This document shows, one piece after another, positions 20,438 through 29,502 of a stretch of 57,397 nucleotides of DNA; position 1 is the first letter of the stretch, and each line of letters opens with the position of its first letter. Where the stretch lies: positions 1 to 57,397 of the forward strand of contig JANYAR010000121.1 in NCBI GenBank assembly GCA_025361185.1, given 5' to 3'. This DNA comes from Alphaproteobacteria bacterium. GTDB taxonomy: Bacteria; Pseudomonadota; Alphaproteobacteria; Micropepsales; Micropepsaceae. Under the pieces are notes generated by a model. It was not told the DNA's origin and searched no databases. It saw only the letters and a list, made by a program, of their open reading frames with translations. The translations under genes were made by a program, and so were the position numbers.

Positions 20438-21223
20438 ATGCAGCCTTGGAACATCGCCCATCGTGGCGGCGCGGCCCTGATGCCGGAGAACACGCTGGCG
20501 GCGTTTGAGGGCGCCATCGCGCGCGGCTGCGATGGCGCGGAACTGGACGTGCAGCTGACCGCAGACGGCGTGGCGGTGGTGCATCACGATTTTCGCCTGA
20601 AGGCCGGTCTGGCGCGCAAGGACGGCGTCTGGCTCAGCGAAGCCGGACCGCGGATCAAGGATCTGTCGCTGGCGCAATTGCGGCAGTTCGATGTGGGATC
20701 GCCGCAGCCGGGCGGTGCCTATGCCCTGGCCCATCCGTTGCTGAAGACGATGAACGCGCTGGTGCCGACATTGGACGCGGTGGCGGCGCTGGCGGCGGCG
20801 CAGCACTTTGTGTTGTTCGTGGAATTGAAATGCGACACCAGCCAGGATAGCGCCGATCCTGTGGCGCTGGCGGACGCGGTTTATGCCGTGATCGCGGCGC
20901 GCGGCCACTTGGACCGGACCATATTCGTCGGCTTCGACTGGCGGGCCCTGGCGCGGATTGCCGAGAAGGGCGCGGTTTGCTGGTTCACCACAGACATTCT
21001 GTCAGGCGACGCAAGGCCGGTGATTGATGCGGTTACGCGAGCGGGCGGGCAGGGCTGGTTTGCCAATTTCCCCGACGCCACGCCGGACCATGTCGCTTAT
21101 GCGCGCGCGCTGGGGCTCAAAGTCGGCGCCTGGACGGTCAATGATCCCGCCGATATGCGGCGGCTGATGGGCCTGGACGCGCTCTGCACCGACCGGCCAG
21201 ATCTGCTGAACAGCCCGCTTTAG
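20438..21223 (+). CDS. glycerophosphodiester phosphodiesterase (UgpQ-like)
   Basis: It hydrolyses glycerophosphodiesters to glycerol-3-phosphate and an alcohol. The 261-residue protein has the catalytic AHRGG at 7-11, PENTLAAF at 16-23, and the metal-site strand ELDVQLTADGVAVVHHD. No signal peptide is seen, so it is the short cytoplasmic UgpQ type. Relevant neighbours for glycerophosphate use (glpD at 27582) are several genes away. Confidence 0.92.
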   Translation: MQPWNIAHRGGAALMPENTLAAFEGAIARGCDGAELDVQLTADGVAVVHHDFRLKAGLARKDGVWLSEAGPRIKDLSLAQLRQFDVGSPQPGGAYALAHPLLKTMNALVPTLDAVAALAAAQHFVLFVELKCDTSQDSADPVALADAVYAVIAARGHLDRTIFVGFDWRALARIAEKGAVCWFTTDILSGDARPVIDAVTRAGGQGWFANFPDATPDHVAYARALGLKVGAWTVNDPADMRRLMGLDALCTDRPDLLNSPL

Positions 21224-21283
21224 GCGCCATGGAACTTTTCCCGGCCTTGGCCGTTTTATGGGCACATTTGCGGGAGAAATTGC

Positions 21284-21475
21284 ATGTCGCTCATTTCACT
21301 GGTTGTCGTCCTGATCGTCGTTGGTGTGCTGCTCTGGCTGGTCAACACCTATATCCCCATGGACGGCAAGATTAAGTCCATCCTCAACGCCGTGGTGGTC
21401 ATCGCCGTGGTGATCTGGCTGCTGCAGGTCTTTGGTTTGCTGGGCTCGCTGCAGAACATCCGCGTCGGCCGCTGA
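21284..21475 (+). CDS. small Thivi_2564-family membrane protein
   Basis: A 63-residue protein with two hydrophobic helices (about 4-22 and 36-53) joined by NTYIPMDGKIKSILN, the hallmark of this small family of unknown role. A GGGAGAA ribosome-binding site lies before the ATG. It is flanked by gdpD on the same strand and a repeat-rich gap before cysK. Confidence 0.85.
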   Translation: MSLISLVVVLIVVGVLLWLVNTYIPMDGKIKSILNAVVVIAVVIWLLQVFGLLGSLQNIRVGR

Positions 21476-21481
21476 CCCACG

Positions 21482-21590
21482 CTCGTCTTTTGCGTCCCTA
21501 CGCTGTCGCTAGGGACGGGTGCGTCGCGCGTGCTCACGGGCGTTAAGCCCGCTCCGCGTTGCCACTACGCTGTCGCTAAGCAACCCTGCC
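21482..21590. repeat. intergenic palindromic repeat, copy F (two half-units)
   Basis: Two hairpins share the loop sequence TACGCTGTCGCTA (complement TAGCGACAGCGTA). The first has arms GTCCCTA and TAGGGAC at 21494-21516; the second has GTTGC and GCAAC at 21558-21584. Between them on the minus strand is GGAGCGGGCTTAACGCCCG. It lies in the 3' gap between the convergent membrane-protein gene and cysK. Confidence 0.6.
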
Positions 21591-21614
21591 CAAGCCACAA
21601 AATCCTTCGCGGTT

Positions 21615-22574
21615 TTATAGCCCTTCGAATAACGCCGTCGAAAGATAGCGTTCCGCGAAGGACGGGATGATCGCCACAATGGTCTTGCCGGCATTTTCAG
21701 GCCGCGCCCCCACTTCCAGCGCCGCCGCAATCGCCGCGCCCGACGAGATGCCGACCGGAATGCCTTCCTCCCGCGCCGCGCGCCGCGCGGTCTCCAGCGC
21801 GGTTTCGTTGGAGATGGTGATGACCTCATCGATCACTTTGCGGTCCAGGATGGCGGGCACGAAACCCGCGCCGATGCCCTGAATCTTGTGCGGGCCCGGC
21901 GCGCCGCCCGACAGGACCGGGGAGTCTTCCGGTTCCAGTGCGATCATCTTGACCGAAGGCTTCTTGGCCTTCAGCACCTGGCCGACGCCGGTGATGGTGC
22001 CGCCGGTGCCCACGCCCGAAATCACGATGTCCACCTTGCCGTCGGTATCGTTCCAGATTTCCTCCGCCGTGGTGGTGCGGTGGATTTCCGGATTGGCCGG
22101 GTTCTCGAATTGTTGCGGGATCACCGCGCCCGGATGGCTGGCCACCAGCTCATGGGCGCGGGCGATGGCGCCCTTCATGCCCTTGGCGGCCTCGGTCAGT
22201 TCGATCTGGGCGCCCAGGATCATCAGCATCTTGCGCCGTTCCAGCGACATGGATTCGGGCATCACCAGGATCAGCTTGTAGCCCTTGGCGGCGGCGACAA
22301 AGGCCAGCGCGATGCCGGTATTGCCGCTGGTCGGTTCGATCAGCACGGTCTTGCCGGGCGCGATGATGCCCTGCTCTTCCATTGCCTCGATCATGTGGAC
22401 GCCGATACGGTCCTTCACAGAGGAAAGCGGATTGAAGAATTCCAGCTTCAGCAGGATGTCGGCCTTGGCGCCGGCTGCCTTGGGCATGCGGTTCAGGCGC
22501 ACCAAGGGCGTGTCGCCGATGGTCTGGGTGATGGAGTCGTAAATGCGGCCCCGGCCTGGCTTTCCTTGTTCCAT
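21615..22574 (-). CDS. cysK: cysteine synthase A (O-acetylserine sulfhydrylase)
   Basis: A PLP enzyme that makes cysteine from O-acetylserine and sulfide. The 319-residue protein has the PLP lysine in SSVKDRIG (Lys54), the substrate loop TSGNTGIAL, the phosphate-binding [10 protein letters not shown], and GISSGAA near the C-terminus. The family C-terminal segment [12 protein letters not shown] is intact. It lies 60 bp downstream of the Rrf2 regulator gene, which probably controls it; a repeat half-unit sits in that gap. Confidence 0.96.
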   Translation of the reverse strand: MEQGKPGRGRIYDSITQTIGDTPLVRLNRMPKAAGAKADILLKLEFFNPLSSVKDRIGVHMIEAMEEQGIIAPGKTVLIEPTSGNTGIALAFVAAAKGYKLILVMPESMSLERRKMLMILGAQIELTEAAKGMKGAIARAHELVASHPGAVIPQQFENPANPEIHRTTTAEEIWNDTDGKVDIVISGVGTGGTITGVGQVLKAKKPSVKMIALEPEDSPVLSGGAPGPHKIQGIGAGFVPAILDRKVIDEVITISNETALETARRAAREEGIPVGISSGAAIAAALEVGARPENAGKTIVAIIPSFAERYLSTALFEGL

Positions 22575-22590
22575 ATCTGCTCCTTAATTT

Positions 22591-22634
22591 GGTCGCTCGC
22601 CCATACGCTGTCGCTATGGGCTTCGCCGACGCTC
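22591..22634 (-). repeat. intergenic palindromic repeat, copy E (half-unit)
   Basis: On the minus strand it begins GAGCGTCGGCG directly after the TAG of the Rrf2 gene. It carries the hairpin CCCATAGCGACAGCGTATGGG and ends GCGAGCGACC, just before the ribosome-binding site of cysK. Confidence 0.6.
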
Positions 22635-23084
22635 CTAAATGGTGAAATCGGCGCTATTCTCTACCCCTGCTTCGACACCCGCGTGACGGGCGCGCTGGCA
22701 AAGATCCTCGATCGACACCGAATCCAGCCGGGTCATCAATTCATCCTGCAGGGTGACGACAAAGGGCGCCACAATGCGCTGGCCCAGGTCGGAGTGCGGG
22801 CTGTGCTTTTCCTCGTCATCCTCGATGCTTTCGGCCACCCGCACCACATCGCCCACCGAAATGCGCCGCCGCTCGCGCGCCAGGCGGTAACCGCCGCGCG
22901 GGCCGCGCACCCCCTTGAGAATGCCGGCGCGGACCAGCTGCTGCATCACCTGTTCCAGATAGCGTTGGGGCACGCCCTGGCGGGCGGTGATTTCCTTGGC
23001 CTGGACCGGTTCGGGACGCGCATTGAAGGCGATGTCGATCACCGCTTCCAGCGCCAGCAGGGTTTTGCGCGACAGTTTCAGCAT
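22635..23084 (-). CDS. Rrf2 family transcriptional regulator, likely sulfur/cysteine control
   Basis: A 149-residue protein with the Rrf2 winged-helix pattern: KLSRKTLLALEAVIDIAFN at the start, ITARQGVPQRYLEQVMQQLVRAGIL for the recognition helix, and GVRGPRGGYRLA for the wing. It has only one Cys (129), so it lacks the three-Cys Fe-S site of IscR. With cysK directly downstream it resembles CymR/CysK-linked regulators. That role is inferred from context. Its start overlaps the dut stop by one base. Confidence 0.88.
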   Translation of the reverse strand: MLKLSRKTLLALEAVIDIAFNARPEPVQAKEITARQGVPQRYLEQVMQQLVRAGILKGVRGPRGGYRLARERRRISVGDVVRVAESIEDDEEKHSPHSDLGQRIVAPFVVTLQDELMTRLDSVSIEDLCQRARHAGVEAGVENSADFTI

Positions 23085-23536
23085 TAAGATTTCACCGCCA
23101 TGCCGGTGGAGCCGAAACCGCCCGCGCCGCGCGCGCTGTCGGTCAGCGTCTCCGCTTCGATCAGCTCGGCCTGTTCATGGCGGGCAATCACCATCTGGGC
23201 GATCTTCATGCCGCGCGTGATCTTGAACGCCGTGTCGCTGTGGTTGATCAGGATCGCCTTGATCTCGCCGCGATAGTCGCTGTCGATGGTGCCGGGGGAA
23301 TTCAGGCAGGTAATGCCGTGGTTCAGCGCCAGGCCTGAGCGCGGCCGCACCTGCGCCTCCACCCCCAAGGGCAGCTCGATGGCGATGCCGGTGGGCACCG
23401 CCATGCGCGCGCCGGGCGCCAGCGCAATTTCGCCGTCGGTCGCCGCCAGCAGGTCCAGGCCTGCCGAACCCGGCGTGGCATAGTGGGGCAGGGGGAGACC
23501 CTCCCCATGGGGCAATTTCTTGATGGCGACTTTCAT
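23084..23536 (-). CDS. dut: dUTP diphosphatase
   Basis: A trimeric enzyme that converts dUTP to dUMP, which keeps uracil out of DNA and feeds thymidylate synthesis. The 150-residue protein has the five family motifs, including [32 protein letters not shown] and the C-terminal P-loop-like [11 protein letters not shown]. It overlaps coaBC by 4 bases, the normal dut-coaBC coupling of Proteobacteria. Confidence 0.97.
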   Translation of the reverse strand: MKVAIKKLPHGEGLPLPHYATPGSAGLDLLAATDGEIALAPGARMAVPTGIAIELPLGVEAQVRPRSGLALNHGITCLNSPGTIDSDYRGEIKAILINHSDTAFKITRGMKIAQMVIARHEQAELIEAETLTDSARGAGGFGSTGMAVKS

Positions 23537-24726
23537 GCGGCCCCTAGTTTCTCTGCAATGCGGGCCGCCAGCCGCGTGCCCACTTCTATCTTTGTCATCT
23601 CCGGCCAGTCTTCCACGCCAGCTTCGCTGATCAGATGGACGCGGTTGCGCTCCCCGCCCATGACGTCGCCGGAGACGTCATTGGCGATGATCCAGTCCAC
23701 ACCCTTGCGTGCGCGCTTGGCCACGGCGTTGGCCACCACATCGTCGGTTTCCGCGGCAAAGCCGATCAGCAGGCGCGGACGCTGCGCACCCGTCGCAATG
23801 CTCGCCAGAATGTCGGGATTTTCCACCAGCTTGATCAGCGGCACGACGCGGTCGGTGGATTTCTTGATCTTGCTGTTGGCGGCGATATCGGGCCGCCAGT
23901 CGGCCACTGCCGCCGCCATCACCATCACATCGGCGGGCAGCGCCGCCTCGCAGGCCGCCAGCATCTCGCGCGCCGTGGTGACGCGTTGCAGCTTTACGCC
24001 GTCGGGCGGGGCAAGACCGACCGGACCGGAGATCAATGTCGTCTGGGCACCGGCACTAGCGAGCGCCTGGGCGATGGCATAGCCCTGCCTGCCGCTGGAA
24101 TGATTGGCGAGAAAGCGCACCGGATCGACCGGCTCGCGCGTCGGGCCGGCCGTAACCAGGGCCTTCACGCCTTTGAGTGGGCCTTGGACGGCCAGGGCCT
24201 GTTCGATCGCTGCCAGGATTTCCAGCGGCTCGGCCATGCGCCCCGGTCCAAATTCCCCGCACGCCATTTCGCCGTCATTGGGACCGACAAACAGCACGCC
24301 GTCTTTTTCCAGGACCGCACGGTTGCGCTTGACCGCCGCGCTTTCCCACATCCGCACATTCATCGCCGGCGCCATCAGCACTGGCTTGTTGGTGGCCAGC
24401 AAAGCGGTTGAGGCCAGATCGTTGGCCAGGCCGCCCGCCATCTTGGCCATCAGATCGGCGGTGGCGGGCGCCACCACCACCAGATCGGCGCTGCGCGAAA
24501 GCTGGATGTGACCCATCTGCGCTTCGTCGGTCAGGCTGAAGAGATCGCCGAAGGTTTTTTCGCCCGTCAGCGCCGAAACCGACAGCGGCGTGACAAACTG
24601 CGCACCGGCCTGGGTGAGGATGGCGCGGGTGCCCACGCCACGCTCCGCCAGGCGGCGCACCAGCTCGAGGGCTTTGTAGGCCGCGATGCCGCCGCCGATG
24701 ATCAGAAGGATGCTTTTGCCGCGCAC
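23533..24726 (-). CDS. coaBC: bifunctional phosphopantothenoylcysteine decarboxylase / phosphopantothenate-cysteine ligase
   Basis: Two steps of coenzyme A synthesis in one 397-residue protein. The N-terminal flavin decarboxylase half (CoaC) has [25 protein letters not shown] and the Cys loop [11 protein letters not shown]. The C-terminal ligase half (CoaB) starts near residue 190 with [21 protein letters not shown]. It is the first gene of the leftward coaBC-dut-rrf2-cysK group. A 134-bp AT-rich divergent promoter region separates it from the small ORF at 24861. Confidence 0.97.
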   Translation of the reverse strand: MRGKSILLIIGGGIAAYKALELVRRLAERGVGTRAILTQAGAQFVTPLSVSALTGEKTFGDLFSLTDEAQMGHIQLSRSADLVVVAPATADLMAKMAGGLANDLASTALLATNKPVLMAPAMNVRMWESAAVKRNRAVLEKDGVLFVGPNDGEMACGEFGPGRMAEPLEILAAIEQALAVQGPLKGVKALVTAGPTREPVDPVRFLANHSSGRQGYAIAQALASAGAQTTLISGPVGLAPPDGVKLQRVTTAREMLAACEAALPADVMVMAAAVADWRPDIAANSKIKKSTDRVVPLIKLVENPDILASIATGAQRPRLLIGFAAETDDVVANAVAKRARKGVDWIIANDVSGDVMGGERNRVHLISEAGVEDWPEMTKIEVGTRLAARIAEKLGAA

Positions 24727-24860
24727 GGAAAATCCACGTCAGTTGGGCGGGGTATATAGCAAATCACGCAAGCAGCGTGTAGTTCACGTGTAACTAGCTG
24801 AAATAACAGGATAAATATTCTGTTAAGTCCCTATTTATCGGGACCTGCCATGATTTTGCC

Positions 24861-25073
24861 ATGCGTATGACCACCGGCGATCTCTACCGACTGGCAGGCG
24901 ATCTGGCCGCCGAACACGGCGCTGCCGCTTCCGATTATGCCAGCCGCGCGGTGATGACCCTGGAAGCGGAAGGCGCGCACGAGCGGGCGCAATTCTGGTT
25001 CCTGATGCTGGTACTTTTGGCCGACATTCATTCCGGCCGCGTCGATCCCGACGGCAATATCACCGTCCATTGA
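24861..25073 (+). CDS. small conserved-looking protein of unknown function
   Basis: A 70-residue soluble protein with Ala/Glu-rich helices (LYRLAGDLAAEHG; RAVMTLEAEGAHERAQFWFLMLVLLADI). The pattern of a helical repeat and a final DI segment resembles small hypothetical proteins seen in other Alphaproteobacteria, but I cannot name a family. Starts at ATG 24861 or ATG 24867 are possible; no strong ribosome-binding site is visible. It is divergent from coaBC and tail-to-tail with the oxidase-like gene. Confidence 0.6.
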   Translation: MRMTTGDLYRLAGDLAAEHGAAASDYASRAVMTLEAEGAHERAQFWFLMLVLLADIHSGRVDPDGNITVH

Positions 25074-25094
25074 GGGATGCTTGCGCCGATTGCG

Positions 25095-26702
25095 CTAGGC
25101 AGCTCCCGGATTGAGGATGCCTTCGGGATCCAAAACAGCTTTCACGGCGCGCAGAACTTCATCCTCCAGCATTTCGTTGCCAGGCTCCCGCGCGCTGCTT
25201 GCGGCCAGTGCGGCATGGCGGATGCTGCTTGCCTGGGCGATGCCGTCATCCAGAATACGGGGAAACAGCCAGGTGAATGTCAAAGTGGCGCCTTCGGCGC
25301 GCGTCGGTCCCATATGGCAAAGCACCAGACCATGGGCGCCGGCGCGGGGCGCATGGTTTCGCATGGCTTGTTTCAGCGCGGCGCGCACCGTGACATAGAG
25401 CGAGGGCAATTTCGCCCAATTGGCGAAAAGTTCAAGCCTATCCATGCTGACGCCGCGGTCCAACAGCGTGTCGCGCCGGTAGCCGGAGGCAAAACGCTGT
25501 TTGCTCCACGCACTGTCGATGCCCAGCGCCACGGCGCCCAGCCGCTTGGCCAGGCTGTCGAACCGCCTGCGCGCTGCGTGCACTTCGCTGTCGCTGCCGG
25601 AAAATCCCACGACCAGCCGCGCCGCGCCGCTGTCAAAGCGGCGCACGCTGAGATAGATGTCGAAAAACCGGTCCGCGAGGTTTGCCTCACGGCCCGCCCG
25701 CTGCAGAGCCTGCAAAAAGCGGGTTTCGCCATCATCCGACAGGCGCAGGAAGGCGTGCGGCAGTCCGCTGCGCTGGGCTTGGTGCATCGCCGCCAGTCCG
25801 CCGGCGAAATCGGAAAACAAATAAGCGCGATGTTCCTCTTTTGCCGGCAGGGCGCGAATGCGGATGGTAGCGCCGGTGACGACGCCCAGCGCGCCGCGCG
25901 ATCCCAGCATGAGCTGCGCAAGATTGGGCAAGGCAGCTGAGGTCATCAATCCTTGCGGTGTCGCGACCCGCAAGGAGTGCAGCCAATGAGCAACATCGCC
26001 ATAACGCACGGCTTCCTGGCCGGCCCCGGGGGCGGCGATCCATCCCCCCAGGCTGGAGAATTCAAAACTTTCCGGGCGGTGACCCAGCATCATGCCGCGC
26101 ATGCCCAGTTGCCGTTCCAGCTCCGGTCCCGTGATGCCGGCTTGCGCTTCCGCAAGGCCAGATATCATGTCAACGTCGCGGACACGGCCCAGATCCGACA
26201 TGTTCAAGGTAACGACTGCGCCGAAGTCTTTTTTATGGTCGCCCCGGCTTTCGCCGGCGCTCCTGCCGCGCCCCGGCGTGACAGGACCGGTTCCGCCGCC
26301 GAACGGGATGACGGCGATGCCCATTTCGGCGCACCGTTTCAAGACCGCCAGCACATCGGCTTCACTGCGGGGATAGAGAACCGCGTCAGGCACTGTCGAA
26401 ACATCGCCGGCGCGCAGCCTGAGCAGGTCCGTCAGTTCGCGTCCCGCGGCATGCCGTGCGCGGTCGAAATCATTTTGCTGTACGCCCGAGCTTCCCAGCA
26501 GAAGGGAAAGCTCCTGACGGGCCTTGTGCGAAAGGCGCGAGGGCGGCAATGCGATGGTGGAAAGTTCGCGCGACGGCGTCGCCAGCAGCGCGGGCATGCT
26601 GAAGGCGTGCGCCAGCCAGCGCCAAGCCGGCTCATTGGCCGCCAGTGGGTCCTCCTGGCCGGGGATTCCCCAGCCATTCCAGCGTGTTTGCACGAATTCC
26701 AT
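25095..26702 (-). CDS. FAD-binding oxidoreductase, alkyl-DHAP synthase-like, with altered C-terminal motif
   Basis: A 535-residue protein of the vanillyl-alcohol oxidase fold. The N-terminus RWNGWGIPGQ matches AGPS-type proteins, and the FAD pyrophosphate loop IPFGGGTGPVTPGRG is at 132-146. The FAD-linked C-terminal domain ends in LDPEGILNPG. Family members carry a SHHHG-like catalytic triad before this end; here the aligned stretch is SIRHAALAAS (about 493-502), which lacks the histidine run. It may therefore be catalytically different. It follows the lipid-kinase-like gene by 25 bp and probably belongs to the glpD operon. Confidence 0.8.
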   Translation of the reverse strand: MEFVQTRWNGWGIPGQEDPLAANEPAWRWLAHAFSMPALLATPSRELSTIALPPSRLSHKARQELSLLLGSSGVQQNDFDRARHAAGRELTDLLRLRAGDVSTVPDAVLYPRSEADVLAVLKRCAEMGIAVIPFGGGTGPVTPGRGRSAGESRGDHKKDFGAVVTLNMSDLGRVRDVDMISGLAEAQAGITGPELERQLGMRGMMLGHRPESFEFSSLGGWIAAPGAGQEAVRYGDVAHWLHSLRVATPQGLMTSAALPNLAQLMLGSRGALGVVTGATIRIRALPAKEEHRAYLFSDFAGGLAAMHQAQRSGLPHAFLRLSDDGETRFLQALQRAGREANLADRFFDIYLSVRRFDSGAARLVVGFSGSDSEVHAARRRFDSLAKRLGAVALGIDSAWSKQRFASGYRRDTLLDRGVSMDRLELFANWAKLPSLYVTVRAALKQAMRNHAPRAGAHGLVLCHMGPTRAEGATLTFTWLFPRILDDGIAQASSIRHAALAASSAREPGNEMLEDEVLRAVKAVLDPEGILNPGAA

Positions 26703-26727
26703 GGCCGCAGATTAACGAAAAGGCAAG

Positions 26728-27585
26728 TCAGGCGCGCAGATTGATGGCGACAGGGTAAATTTCGAAAGAGGCGGGCAGCACGCCCGCGCATTCACCATCG
26801 GTTTCCACGTCTACCGCGCCTCGGGTGTCCAAGGTCGGCGCCGCGGTCAGCCGCGCCGTGCGCAAGGCACGGGCCTTCTCGGTCCGGTTCAGTCCGTCCA
26901 GAACCTGCATGTCGAACAGCCCGTTTGCCCCAGACAGGCTGACACTCAGACTGACACTCAGGTGGACACTGGCGATGCTGGCAATTTTGTCATAGCCGTC
27001 GGCCATCAGTCTGATGCGGGTTTCGCGCCAGCGCAGGCGCACGATTTTTGCGTGCAGGCGACTGGCAAAATCGTGTCCCAACAGCCGCGCGATGCGCGAG
27101 CGGCCCATCGCACGCGCCATGCTGGCACTCAATCCAAGGCTGGCGGCGCCCAGAAAATAGCGGGTGACCGGTTCGCCCCTTTCGCTGAGACAGGCGACGC
27201 GGCCCACATCGCGTTTATGAACGCGCGCCCGGCTAAGATGCGCCACGCCTGCCTGCCATCCCGGCGCAATGCCCAAGCGGCGGCACAGTGCGCTGTCATG
27301 GCCGCACTGGACAAAGCTGAATACCGCGTCGGGCGAAACCGGCGCGCCGCGGTCGAAGAAACCGTTCAGCGCCTCATTGATCGTGCCGTCGCCGCCCACC
27401 GCGATGATTTCCAGATGGCCTTCGCGCAGGGCGTCGCGCACCGTGGTGGCGACCTGGGCGGGCGCCGTGGTGACGAAAAAGGACATCAGCGGAAAGATCT
27501 TCTCCAGCGCTGCCTCGATCTCGCGCCAATCGCGGCCGGTGCGGCCGCCGGCGGCGTTGGGATTGAAAACAACGTACGCTGTCAT
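26728..27585 (-). CDS. diacylglycerol kinase-like lipid kinase family protein with altered nucleotide motif
   Basis: A 285-residue protein of the DagK/YegS fold. The N-terminal NPNAAGGRTG and the ATP-binding GGDGTINEALNGF (64-76) are intact. The next family motif, usually LGTGNDFAR, reads CGHDSALCR at 94-102, so the GTxND residues are replaced. The C-terminal beta-sandwich half is present. It overlaps glpD by 4 bases and starts ATG at 27585. Either it phosphorylates an unusual lipid or it has lost activity; the sequence cannot decide. Confidence 0.78.
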   Translation of the reverse strand: MTAYVVFNPNAAGGRTGRDWREIEAALEKIFPLMSFFVTTAPAQVATTVRDALREGHLEIIAVGGDGTINEALNGFFDRGAPVSPDAVFSFVQCGHDSALCRRLGIAPGWQAGVAHLSRARVHKRDVGRVACLSERGEPVTRYFLGAASLGLSASMARAMGRSRIARLLGHDFASRLHAKIVRLRWRETRIRLMADGYDKIASIASVHLSVSLSVSLSGANGLFDMQVLDGLNRTEKARALRTARLTAAPTLDTRGAVDVETDGECAGVLPASFEIYPVAINLRA

Positions 27586-29210
27586 GGGTGCGTCCGGTAA
27601 ATGGGATCGAGACCGGCGATCTCGCGCGCCTTTCTGTCGGCGCTCCAGCCCAGCCGTTCCGCCATCTGGCTTGCGATTTTCTCCAACACATCCGCCGCCG
27701 GTTTGCCGAATTGGCCGATGGCGGTGCGCCGCATCACCACGTCCTCCAGGGTCAGGGCCATTTCCGCATCCACGGCGAAAGCAACCTGCGCCGCCGTGTC
27801 GCCACTGGGTCCCAGCGGGGCAAGATCGGCAAGGCGTGCATCTTTCAGCGCCTGGGGCAGGCGCGCGCCCAGCATATGCGCCATGTTGCGCAATGCGGAA
27901 ATGCCGGGCCAGCGCGTTTCATATCCGTGCAGCATCTCCTCGAAACGCTCAAAGCGTCCGCCCGGCAGCGTTGTGGTCGCGGTCGTGCAGGCAGCCGTCT
28001 TGCGGCCCAGCCGCGCCGCCAGTGCGTCGGTCACGGTCTCAGCCAAGGCGCGCGAGGTGGTCCATTTGCCGCCCAGCGCCGAAAACAATCCGTCCAGCGC
28101 GCCTTCCTTGCCGTGATCCACCAGCTCGGACCGGCGGCTGACATTGTAACTGTTCTTATTGTTTTTTTGGGGCGGCCCATCACTGACCAGCGGCCGCAAT
28201 CCCGCATAGAAGAACTCGACCTTGTCGCGCGCGAGACCGGCCTGGGGCAGGAATTTGCGAAAGGTTGCGAGGAAGCCGTCGATATCATCCTGCGTCACCG
28301 CCACCGTGGCGGGATCGCCGGTGAACGGTGTGTCGGTGGTGGCGAGCAGGGTATGCCCGCGCCAGGGCAGGGCGAAAAGATGTCCCGTCCCCGCTTCGAT
28401 GGTGAGGCCGGCGCGGCTGATCTGGGGCACCAGCAGATGAATACCCTTGGAGCGGATCAGCCGGTGCGCCGCGGCCGTGCCGCTTGCCTGTTCCAGGAAC
28501 AGATCGGCCCAGGGCCCCGCCGCCACCAGCACGGTCCGGGCGCGGATGTCGAACGGCGCGCCCGTCACGTGATCGCGCACGCCGCAGCCTTCGACCTTGC
28601 CGGCCCGCAGCAGCAGCCTTTCCGCCGACACATAATTGGCGATTGCCGCGCCATTCCCGTCCGCGTCGATCAGGTTTTCCAGCGCGATGCGCTCGGGCAT
28701 GTACATTTGGGCATCGTGATATTCGAAGGCCCCTGCGAAACCATCGCCCGCCAGCACCGGTTCGCGCGCCAGCGCGTCTTGTCTACTCAACCAGCGATGG
28801 CCTGGCAGATACTGGCTGGGGTCGCCCAGCCGGTTGCGGTCAAAGGACAGAATGTCATACAGCGTCAACCCTGCCTCAAGCTTGATCCGTTCGGAAATAC
28901 CGCTGCCGTATAGCGGCAACAAAAAGGGCAAGGGCCGCACCAGATGGGGCGCCATGCGCATCAGGCCCAGGCGTTCGGCCAAGGATTCGCGTACCAGCGA
29001 GATTTCAAGATTGCGCAGATAGCGCAGGCCGCCATGGGCCAGCTTGGAATTGTGGGCGCTGGTGGCGCAGGCGAAATCGCGCGCCTCGACCAGGGCCACC
29101 GACAGGCCGCGCATGGCGGCGTCGCGCGCGGTAAAGCAGCCGGTGGCGCCGCCGCCGACGATCAGGACATCAAATGTTTCGCTGGAAAGTCTTTGAAGGG
29201 CGCGCTGCAT
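27582..29210 (-). CDS. glpD: FAD-dependent glycerol-3-phosphate dehydrogenase
   Basis: It oxidises sn-glycerol-3-phosphate to DHAP and passes electrons to quinone at the inner membrane. The 542-residue protein has the FAD motif VGGGATGC at 18-25, the family signature SKLAHGGLRYL near 54, ATTDTPFTGDP, and the C-terminal alpha-helical domain. All motifs look intact. It is the first gene of a coupled three-gene group with the lipid-kinase-like and alkyl-DHAP-synthase-like proteins, so its DHAP product could feed that pathway. Confidence 0.93.
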   Translation of the reverse strand: MQRALQRLSSETFDVLIVGGGATGCFTARDAAMRGLSVALVEARDFACATSAHNSKLAHGGLRYLRNLEISLVRESLAERLGLMRMAPHLVRPLPFLLPLYGSGISERIKLEAGLTLYDILSFDRNRLGDPSQYLPGHRWLSRQDALAREPVLAGDGFAGAFEYHDAQMYMPERIALENLIDADGNGAAIANYVSAERLLLRAGKVEGCGVRDHVTGAPFDIRARTVLVAAGPWADLFLEQASGTAAAHRLIRSKGIHLLVPQISRAGLTIEAGTGHLFALPWRGHTLLATTDTPFTGDPATVAVTQDDIDGFLATFRKFLPQAGLARDKVEFFYAGLRPLVSDGPPQKNNKNSYNVSRRSELVDHGKEGALDGLFSALGGKWTTSRALAETVTDALAARLGRKTAACTTATTTLPGGRFERFEEMLHGYETRWPGISALRNMAHMLGARLPQALKDARLADLAPLGPSGDTAAQVAFAVDAEMALTLEDVVMRRTAIGQFGKPAADVLEKIASQMAERLGWSADRKAREIAGLDPIYRTHP

Positions 29211-29245
29211 GCGCGCGGCAGGCTACATCCCAAAAACCGAGATGC

Positions 29246-29413
29246 CTACTTGATCTTGCCTTCCTTGAACTCGACATGCTTGCGCAGCACCGGATCGTAT
29301 TTCTTGATCTTGAACTTTTCGGTCATGGTGCGGGTGTTCTTCTTGGTGACATAGAAGAAGCCGCTGCCGCTTTCGCTGTTGAGGCGGATTTTCGCAGTGG
29401 TCGGCTTCGCCAT
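29246..29413 (-). CDS. rpmG: 50S ribosomal protein L33
   Basis: A 55-residue large-subunit protein. It starts [20 protein letters not shown] and ends [11 protein letters not shown], the standard length and pattern for L33. It lacks the CxxC pair, so it is the zinc-independent type. It lies 89 bp after the rnr stop and 35 bp before glpD on the same strand. The order rnr-rpmG is common in this class. Confidence 0.95.
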   Translation of the reverse strand: MAKPTTAKIRLNSESGSGFFYVTKKNTRTMTEKFKIKKYDPVLRKHVEFKEGKIK

Positions 29414-29502
29414 GGGATACTCCAAAAAAAGCAGGTCGAGGGGCAGGGTGATGGCTTACCGGCCCCAGTCCTGTCAAGGACTTAAGGGAAAAATCCCCGT
29501 TT

